From Owenia fusiformis (taxonomy: Eukaryota > Annelida > Polychaeta > Sabellida > Oweniidae): a DNA stretch of 64,000 nucleotides. The position numbers were made by a program, and so were the translations under genes. The notes under the pieces are model-generated. The model saw nothing but the letters and a program-made list of their open reading frames with translations, ran no database searches and was not told the DNA's origin. This document shows positions 62,401 through 64,000 of the stretch, piece after piece. The stretch spans positions 9,732,650-9,796,649 of the forward strand of contig CAIIXF020000002.1 of assembly GCA_903813345.2 (NCBI GenBank), read 5' to 3'. Each line of letters begins with the position of its first letter. Within the stretch, counting starts at the first letter, position 1.

Positions 62401-63989
62401 TTTGCCTCTTCCTATTGCTAGATATACCAGGAGGGATTGGTACAGGGAAGCAAGGAGTATGGGACACAAGATGACCTCACCAGAAGGATGTGCAATGCGG
62501 AGAAATTAAAAAGAAACCTCCCATGAATCATACATGTAGCTTTCTTATCTTTTTGCCTCTTCCTATTGCTAGATATACCTGGAGGGATTGGTACAGGGAA
62601 GCAAGGAGTATGGGACACAAGATGACCTCACTAGAAGAATGTGCAATGCGGAGAGATTAAAAGGAAACCTCCCATGAATCATACATGTAGCTTTCTAATC
62701 TTTTTGCCTCTTCCTATTGCTAGATATACCAGGAGGGATTGGTGCAGGGAAGCAAGGAGTATGGGACACAAGATGACCTCACGTACCAGAAGGACGTGCA
62801 ATGCGGAGAGATTAAAAAGAAACCTCCCATGAATCATACATGTAGTTTTTTTTAATCTTTTTGCCTCTTCCTATTGCTAGATATACCAGGAGGGACTGGT
62901 ACAGGGAAGCAAGGAGTATGGGACACAAGATGACCTCACCAGAAGAATTTGCAATGCGGAGAGATTAAAAAGAAACCTCCCATGAATCATACATGTAGCT
63001 TTCTAATCTTTTTGCCTCTTCCTATTGCTAGATATACCAGGAGGGATTGGTGCAGGGAAGCAAGGAGTATGGGACACAAGATGACCTCACTAGAAGAATG
63101 TGCAATGCGGAGAGATTAAAAGGAAACCTCCCATGAATCATACATGTAGCTTTCTAATCTTTTTGCCTCTTCCTATTGCTAGATATACCAGGAGGGATTG
63201 GTGCAGGGAAGCAAGGAGTATGGGACACAAGATGACCTCACGTACCAGAAGGACGTGCAATGCGGAGAGATTAAAAAGAAACCTCCCATGAATCATACAT
63301 GTAGTTTTTTTTAATCTTTTTGCCTCTTCCTATTGCTAGATATACCAGGAGGGACTGGTACAGGGAAGCAAGGAGTATGGGACACAAGATGACCTCACCA
63401 GAAGAATGTGCAATGCAGAGAGATTAAAAGAGGAAGCTATGTTGAAACTTGAATCCCTACAAAACACCCTAAATAGGAAAGAGAAAAAGTAAGTTTTTAT
63501 ATTTCATTTGTTCACTTGGAGGAACATGGGATTGAATGGTTTTCATTTTACAATGATAGAATCCTAGTGATTTAATTATTTGTTTTGCCTCATTTAAGAA
63601 AATTCTAACATAGGCCAAGGGAAAACTAGTATAAACCTCAATATAGAAGATACTATATTGAGCTTAATACAGTACTTCCTTTCTCTTGGTCTGTGATATC
63701 TAAAACAAATATTATATCTTTAGAGATATACAAAATGACAAAGCTTTCACCATAGATTCACTTTCAGGGTATATATTTACATGTATTTATTTTCAGTTTT
63801 ACTCAGGAAACTTCACAGCTTCAGTCGCAAGTTACCCAACTCAGAGAGAGGCTGACCTACATTCAGGGAGAGTGCGAAAGTCTCAATGATGAACGCCTTA
63901 AATTTCTCTCAGAGAGTGATGAACTAAAGCGCTCGATCCAAACACTCACAAAAGAAAAGTCTCAGGCTGAAAGGAAATTCAATAAAGAG
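20408..63989 (+). CDS. SCLT1: SCLT1 homologue, centriole distal-appendage coiled-coil protein (13 exons, 3' end outside window)
   Basis: Exons: 20408-20444, 22444-22502, 24747-24796, 25043-25115, 25550-25605, 25927-26056, 26825-26950, 27292-27453, 39873-40051, 55804-55993, 60595-60741, 63340-63488, 63797-63989. Every junction is GT-AG and in phase, giving about 517 residues; the family has about 690. Matches to vertebrate SCLT1: MAGDEVAFLKDQVQRLN at the start, LAPLIAAYDAQ, FRNLQNQLENIKEEKTALEL, and GEKQAQLERAVREKRAVESE in exon 11. Almost the whole protein is predicted coiled coil. SCLT1 sits on distal appendages of the mother centriole and supports ciliogenesis; the mammalian protein was named for linking a sodium channel to clathrin. 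The exon 13 donor at 63990 (GTCAGG) is tentative. Exons 11 and 12 are preceded by tandem copies of their own 5' ends. I chose the last copy of each because only these continue into conserved sequence. The introns after exons 8 and 9 (12.4 and 15.7 kb) hold large repeats and two antisense genes. Confidence 0.92.
22547..24513. mobile_element. hAT-like non-autonomous element
   Basis: Terminal inverted repeats CAGGGTTCGTACAC and GTGTACGAACCCTG enclose 1,967 bp in SCLT1 intron 2. Subterminal GGAAATGTCAGGGAAAT motifs are repeated at both ends, as is common in hAT elements. No clean 8-bp target duplication is visible and no transposase frame survives. Two small hairpins with ATGGGCTCT/AGAGCCCAT stems occur inside (about 22912 and 24165). 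Confidence 0.65.
23575..23790. repeat. Dispersed GATAACTCAGATATCAGTTG repeat
   Basis: This carries the same 'ATAACTCAAATACCAGTTGACAGATTTGGTTCAAATTTTAT' type of module found in tandem at 42230-42760 and 54830-55530, and singly at about 21830-21960. Here it sits inside the hAT-like element. Confidence 0.55.
26225..26805. repeat. CTCAATCTTGACACT minisatellite in SCLT1 intron 6
   Basis: About 28 imperfect copies of a unit of about 19-22 bp (TGACTCAATCTTGACACTA, or GGCTCAATCTTGACACT) end shortly before the exon 7 acceptor. Unlike the arrays at exons 11 and 12, no exon sequence is included. Confidence 0.9.
27785..30500. repeat. 190-bp tandem array (left array)
   Basis: Anchors reading GTAACGTTGATATGGAACGT recur at 27971, 28161, 28351, 28541, 28731, 28921, 29111, 29301 and 29491, exactly 190 bp apart. 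Increasingly diverged copies continue to about 30500. Each full unit contains about nine ACGT tetramers, including a CACGTG E-box. The left copies are nearly identical and the rightmost are degenerate, so the array is homogenised at its outer side. Confidence 0.93.
31241..31374. repeat. Long hairpin (57-bp arms, 19-nt loop)
   Basis: The arms 31241-31297 and 31317-31374 are complementary with a few mismatches (core GGGAAATATGTGTATATCCC against its complement). The loop is TTGGTCCCTGCGGTCCGTC. Confidence 0.85.
31549..31777. repeat. 84-bp perfect inverted repeat with hammerhead-like arm
   Basis: Arms 31549-31632 and 31694-31777 are perfect complements over 84 bp, with a 61-nt spacer containing TGACGTCA. 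The right arm includes GACTAAGGGATATTAGTCGAAAG, that is, a stem-loop GACTAA/TTAGTC followed by GAAA and GTC. This resembles stem II plus the GAAA strand of hammerhead ribozymes in Penelope-like retroelement termini. The CTGATGA strand is degenerate. Confidence 0.75.
32668..32920 (-). other. Possible minus-strand exon, unrecognised
   Basis: An open stretch on the minus strand (SSPKKSPETKIRSGGRK, then LEELG-like Ser/Leu-rich text) has a good acceptor (ATATTTCAG at 32767) and a good donor (GTAAGTC at 32667). A stop falls just before that donor in the open frame. It could be a decayed exon within the composite element. I recognise no family. Confidence 0.2.
33188..33760 (-). repeat. 474-bp direct duplication with a repeated exon-like block
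   Basis: Blocks starting ACCTGATTAG at 33188 and 33662 match over about 95 bp. On the minus strand both have an acceptor, a short frame reading AF.HDNPE followed by a stop, and a donor ending CTAATCAG|GTA. This suggests a duplicated 3' exon of an unknown gene or a repeat. The function is not known. Confidence 0.35.
34014..34190. repeat. Dispersed repeat, copy 2 (GTAGCCAGGATTTGCCAAGG)
   Basis: Same orientation and close match to 13383-13557. Here it is inserted within the composite element interior. Confidence 0.7.
34346..34505. mobile_element. Small MITE-like inverted-repeat element
   Basis: CTACCCCCACTTTA near 34350 and TAAGTGGGGGTCGTAG near 34487 form inverted ends about 150 bp apart. There is no coding content. 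Confidence 0.45.
34886..35155. repeat. Foldback element, about 115-bp arms
   Basis: Arms 34886-35004 and 35042-35155 are inverted copies with about 90% identity (core CGATTTAATTCCTCACTTAA in the left arm), separated by 37 nt. Confidence 0.85.
35939..36112. mobile_element. MITE with CCGGTGTAAAAG ends
   Basis: The ends CCGGTGTAAAAG and CTTTTACACCGG are inverted repeats about 174 bp apart. GGACCATAAT motifs repeat inside near both ends. Confidence 0.6.
36510..38540. repeat. 118/119-bp tandem array with dimeric higher-order structure (right array)
   Basis: About 17 copies contain AACGTCTTTGTAACGTTTTC, CACGTTACGACAACGTCAA and ATTACGTAGCAAATG. Two subtypes alternate: one ends in ATGTACCAAATTTGG and the other in ATGAAACAATTTGG. 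The true repeat in the middle is therefore a dimer of about 237 bp. Outer copies at both ends are more diverged. Confidence 0.92.
39674..39833. mobile_element. 51-bp perfect inverted repeat with hammerhead-like loop (Penelope-type terminus)
   Basis: Arms 39674-39724 and 39783-39833 are perfect complements over 51 bp. The loop carries TTGATAAAGCTAATTGG, then ATGATTAGCGAAACGTCG: a stem AGCTAAT/ATTAGC followed by GAAAC-GTC. This is typical of the hammerhead-bearing ends of Penelope-like retroelements, though the first core strand reads TTGATAA rather than CTGATGA. The block CTCTGAAGTAAA is shared with the 31549-31777 inverted repeat. Confidence 0.5.
40105..41610. repeat. Inverted-repeat element split by a nested MITE
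   Basis: Outer ends AAGGATTGGTATCGATATGG and CCATATCAATACCAATCCTT are inverted. The inner parts CAATATTGTAATTGTACAAAG and TTTGTACAATTACAATATTG are also inverted. The element is interrupted between them by the TAA-flanked insertion at 40423-41203. It lies in the SCLT1 intron after exon 9. Confidence 0.6.
40423..41203. mobile_element. Harbinger-like MITE with TAA target duplication
   Basis: The ends CCCTACTATCACACCAAACT and AGTTTGGTGTGATAGGGGGG are inverted, and both sides are flanked by TAA. A 3-bp TWA duplication is typical of PIF/Harbinger elements. An internal second copy of the left end at about 40794 (CTATCACACCAAACAAGTT) shows internal duplication. The body is rich in GAACG words. No transposase is present. 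Confidence 0.65.
42230..42765. repeat. Tandem dispersed-repeat modules (about 130 bp)
   Basis: About four diverged modules contain AATACTGGTTGACAGATTTA, then TTCAAATTTTAT, and AAGATGGCTGCTGAATTTCA, then AAATGGCCACCATTTTTCGTAA. The same family is at 54830-55530. A CCGTCCGTCCG-type leader (41737-41755) sits upstream, as it does at about 57165. Confidence 0.7.
42828..43055 (+). pseudogene. Tc1/mariner-type transposase C-terminal relic
   Basis: Reading forward gives DFYLWGYAK and then, after a one-base frame change near 42866, DRVYKNDHRTIADLKRE. A second frame change leads to AEERSRVIDNLCRF. The DF.LWG..KD.VY block and the spacing to the trailing arginine/valine helix are characteristic of the C-terminus of mariner/IS630-type DDE transposases. 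It is frameshifted and lacks the upstream catalytic region, so it is inactive. Confidence 0.65.
43615..44080. mobile_element. MITE family X, copy 1
   Basis: The end GGCTGCGTTTTTGAACTG is shared with copies at 52310 and 53285. Long imperfect inverted arms lie inside (AATTACATGCTCACACGTTTTC against GAAAACACACGAGCATGTAATT, broken by a spacer). The 124-residue open frame inside is a by-product of the repeat. Confidence 0.65.
44407..46232. mobile_element. CCATGG-rich element with about 300-bp terminal inverted repeats
   Basis: Left arm 44407-44701 (starts CAGTGGCGGATCCAGGGG) and right arm 45931-46232 (ends GGGTCCACCCCTGG) are inverted copies. Both are dense in CCATGG, ATCATGG and TTTCCATGGAAA-type palindromes; seven CCATGG sites fall in about 130 bp of the left arm. 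The interior holds a 92-bp direct duplication 135 bp apart (44868 and 45003) and more CCATGG motifs at 45308-45485. No transposase frame is seen. The CAGTGGCG-type end hints at hAT, but no target duplication is clear. Confidence 0.65.
46577..48316 (-). pseudogene. Leucine-rich-repeat protein A (premature stop; secreted form or pseudogene)
   Basis: Exon 1 (48394-48296; ATG at 48316) encodes MVSNSMK. Exon 2 starts at 47569 and continues SMLLAVCVLVKAVTP, which completes a signal peptide. About 12 LRRs of 24 residues follow (LDLSNNKISDIAPGAFSGL type). A 5' untranslated exon ending GCAACAGCTGAG|GTAGG lies near 48508. The frame stops at TAA 46579-46577, after CEHLSN. Beyond the stop the same frame continues to 46328 with sequence matching copy B, including the C-terminal hydrophobic tail (PLIWIICGCSVFLLF). 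In copy B the stop position is a Leu codon (TTA), so a single substitution truncated copy A at about 337 residues. It may be a secreted product, a recent pseudogene or an allele. It lies antisense within the SCLT1 intron between exons 9 and 10. Confidence 0.7.
48724..48936. repeat. 27-bp perfect inverted repeat pair
   Basis: 48724-48750 and 48910-48936 are perfect complements (TCAGGAAGTGATGTCATCGA, then CTCTCAA), 159 nt apart. They are probably the ends or subterminal parts of a small MITE just upstream of LRR gene A. Confidence 0.6.
49150..49392. repeat. Foldback element upstream of LRR gene A
   Basis: The outer pair GACTATCCAGGCCCCA and TGGGGCCTTGATAGTC, and the inner pair AATGAGCTCATGTTAGAAGC and GCTTCTAGCATGAGCTCACT, with CCTTGAGAGATA and TATCTCTCAAGG, make two imperfect arms of about 70-100 bp. 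Confidence 0.65.
50270..50960. repeat. Degenerate ACTTGCTCATACGGGCC repeats
   Basis: A diverged unit of about 57-60 bp (TGCTCATACGGGCCT, then GAATTTAAAATTATGAGCC) recurs several times between the two LRR genes. Open frames here are low-complexity by-products. Confidence 0.5.
51034..54111 (-). CDS. Leucine-rich-repeat protein B with C-terminal hydrophobic tail
   Basis: Exon 1 (54173-54091; ATG at 54111) encodes MAICTMK. It splices (GTATG donor) to exon 2 at 52254-51034, which starts SVLLVVCLLVKGGTP, giving a signal peptide and 413 residues in all. About 13 LRRs of 24 residues follow (for example LDLSNNKISEIKAGAFSGL); GAFSGL- and GIF-type repeats alternate, suggesting 48-residue duplication steps. 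Typical Cys-rich LRRNT and LRRCT caps are not evident. The end (QPLIWIVCGCSVFRLFTTT) is a short hydrophobic tail at the very C-terminus, compatible with GPI anchoring. A 5' untranslated exon ending in CAGCTGAG|GTAGG lies near 54592, paralleling gene A. It is probably an extracellular recognition or adhesion protein; its ligand is unknown. It is nested antisense in SCLT1. Confidence 0.82.
52310..52740. mobile_element. MITE family X, copy 2 (in LRR-B intron)
   Basis: Begins GGCTGCATTTTTGAACTAT and is collinear with 43615-44080 (TATCACGAAAAAGAACAATG, then GTTGCTAGTGCACCACAGGA). It sits directly upstream of LRR-B exon 2. Confidence 0.65.
52880..53230. repeat. Dispersed GAAAAATGGCCACCATTTT repeat, copy 1
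   Basis: Two to three modules of about 135 bp contain AGCGATTTTGTTCATATTTG, then GGTATGTGAATACTATAAGC, then ATGACACTTTTGGTAGAAGG. The same family is at 57370-57690. Confidence 0.7.
53285..53725. mobile_element. MITE family X, copy 3 (in LRR-B intron)
   Basis: Collinear with the other copies (CATGTTTTCAACAGATACGG, then GAAAACATGTTAGCATGTAA) and ends AAAAAAATGCAGCC, the inverted counterpart of the GGCTGCATTTTT end. Confidence 0.6.
54207..54466. mobile_element. Palindromic Tc1/mariner-like MITE with TA target duplication
   Basis: The ends CAGGGTGGTCCAAAAAAATT and AATTTTTTTGGACCACCCTG are inverted and flanked by TA on both sides. The arms extend about 110 bp (TGAGCATAGTTCAGTCACT against AGTGACTGAACTATGCTCA), so almost the whole 260-bp element folds into one hairpin. 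It lies in the 5' part of LRR gene B. Confidence 0.85.
54830..55530. repeat. Tandem dispersed-repeat modules, second cluster
   Basis: Five diverged modules of about 130 bp of the same family as 42230-42765 (GATAACTCAAATACCAGTTGA, then ATTTTCAAGATGGC...AAAATGGCCACCATTTTTCG), just upstream of SCLT1 exon 10. Confidence 0.7.
56190..57135. mobile_element. Possible hAT-like non-autonomous element
   Basis: Left CAATGGTGTAGCTACGTGTA, then CGCCAAGTACGCC, and right GGGCGTACACTCGCAAAATG, then GGCTAGCTACGCCTCTG, are imperfect inverted ends of the GGCGTAGCTA type. A clean target duplication is not visible and no transposase is recognised inside. It lies in the SCLT1 intron between exons 10 and 11. Confidence 0.4.
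57370..57690. repeat. Dispersed GAAAAATGGCCACCATTTT repeat, copy 2
   Basis: Close match to 52880-53230, in two modules. A CCGTCCGTCCGTC-type leader at about 57165 precedes it. Confidence 0.7.
58049..58416 (+). repeat. 212-bp duplication carrying a decayed copy of SCLT1 exon 11
   Basis: Sequence from AACAGAGGACTTTGGGTAG is repeated 212 bp later (58049 and 58261). Between the two, at 58205-58260, lies TTCAG|GTTGATGCAGTGAGAACC, a decayed exon 11 start with its 3' splice site; its frame hits TAG within 25 codons. This appears to be the oldest, outermost duplication of the exon 11 boundary. Confidence 0.85.
58417..60594 (+). repeat. 22-copy 99-bp array of SCLT1 exon 11 start plus its 3' splice site
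   Basis: Exactly 22 units of 99 bp precede the true exon 11 (60595). Each unit is 63 nt of exon (GTTGATGCAGTGAGAGCC to GAGTTGAATATG) plus 36 nt of intron-like sequence (GTATTGATATTTAATATTAC, then TTTTGTTCATCTTCAG). Each unit therefore ends in a good polypyrimidine tract and 3' splice site. As 99 = 3 x 33, the whole array is one open frame leading in phase into the true exon. The exonic part translates to 21 residues, three heptads (VDAVRAQ to LMEELNM); the intronic part gives hydrophobic VLIFNITFVHLQ. A minor variant (GTC for Ala codon plus CTG for Met) marks copies 2, 4 and 13. No strong donor is present in a unit. Confidence 0.95.
61357..63339 (+). repeat. 13-copy ~151-bp array of SCLT1 exon 12 start plus its 3' splice site
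   Basis: Copies start at 61357, 61508, 61659, 61818, 61969, 62120, 62271, 62422, 62573, 62724, 62881, 63032 and 63183. The true exon 12 starts at 63340. Each unit holds TTCCTATTGCTAG|ATATACCAGG with about 90 nt of exon, then AGAAACCTCCCATGAATCAT and intron sequence. In the frame set by exon 11, the copies read through ERLK then RNLP and hit TGA. A triplet of units is duplicated at 459 bp (62573/62724/62881 and 63032/63183/63340). Partial intron-only copies lie at 61196-61356. Confidence 0.94.
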
Positions 63990-64000
63990 GTCAGGGATGT

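Noticed and set aside
61814-63291. Repeated 63-66-residue frames in both strands of the exon 12 array
   Set aside because: They are out-of-frame or antisense readings of the same ~151-bp repeat unit.

Overview
The window is nuclear DNA from an animal: AT-rich, with GT-AG introns and many short dispersed repeats. I infer a marine lophotrochozoan, most likely a mollusc, from the abundant ACATGTA-type words, MITEs and repeat style. That placement rests on general impression, not on a diagnostic marker. No bacterial-type operon, CRISPR array or rRNA was seen.

Five protein genes can be modelled by joining exons across introns. (1) 2346-9742, + strand: a 618-residue type I membrane C-type-lectin-like protein with a Thr-rich stalk. 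(2) 11638-20153, - strand: SDAD1 (SDA1, 60S ribosome biogenesis), with the first 16 exons and about 494 residues present; the C-terminal part is not visible anywhere to the left. (3) 20408-63989, + strand: SCLT1 (centriole distal-appendage protein), with the first 13 exons and about 517 residues; the gene runs off the right edge. SDAD1 and SCLT1 are head to head across a 254-bp gap with a consensus CRE site. (4, 5) Two paralogous leucine-rich-repeat genes, A (46577-48316) and B (51034-54111), lie antisense inside the 15.7-kb SCLT1 intron between exons 9 and 10. Copy A carries a premature stop.

The rest is introns filled with repeats. The largest is a 10.97-kb composite element (27722-38686) in the SCLT1 intron between exons 8 and 9. 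It is bounded by TCCCAGC/GCTGGGA, with a 190-bp tandem array at one end and a 118/119-bp array at the other; both arrays are studded with ACGT. Other elements include hAT-like, Tc1/mariner-like, Harbinger-like and TTAA-target elements, a CCATGG-rich inverted-repeat element, a tRNA-derived SINE, a mariner transposase relic and several long perfect hairpins, one with a hammerhead-like core of the Penelope type.

The most unusual observation is that tandem arrays repeatedly straddle splice junctions in the two adjacent housekeeping genes. SCLT1 exon 11 has its 3' splice site plus 63 nt of exon repeated as exact 99-bp units (22 extra copies, all in frame and stop-free). SCLT1 exon 12 has its 3' splice site plus about 90 nt of exon repeated as about 151-bp units (13 extra copies, each followed by an in-frame stop). 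SDAD1 has a 20-bp array of 5' splice sites at one exon and a 41-bp duplication of another exon end with its donor. The lectin gene likewise has its stop codon inside a 10-copy 44-bp array. This looks like repeated amplification of exon-intron boundaries. It creates arrays of competing splice sites whose use cannot be read from DNA alone.
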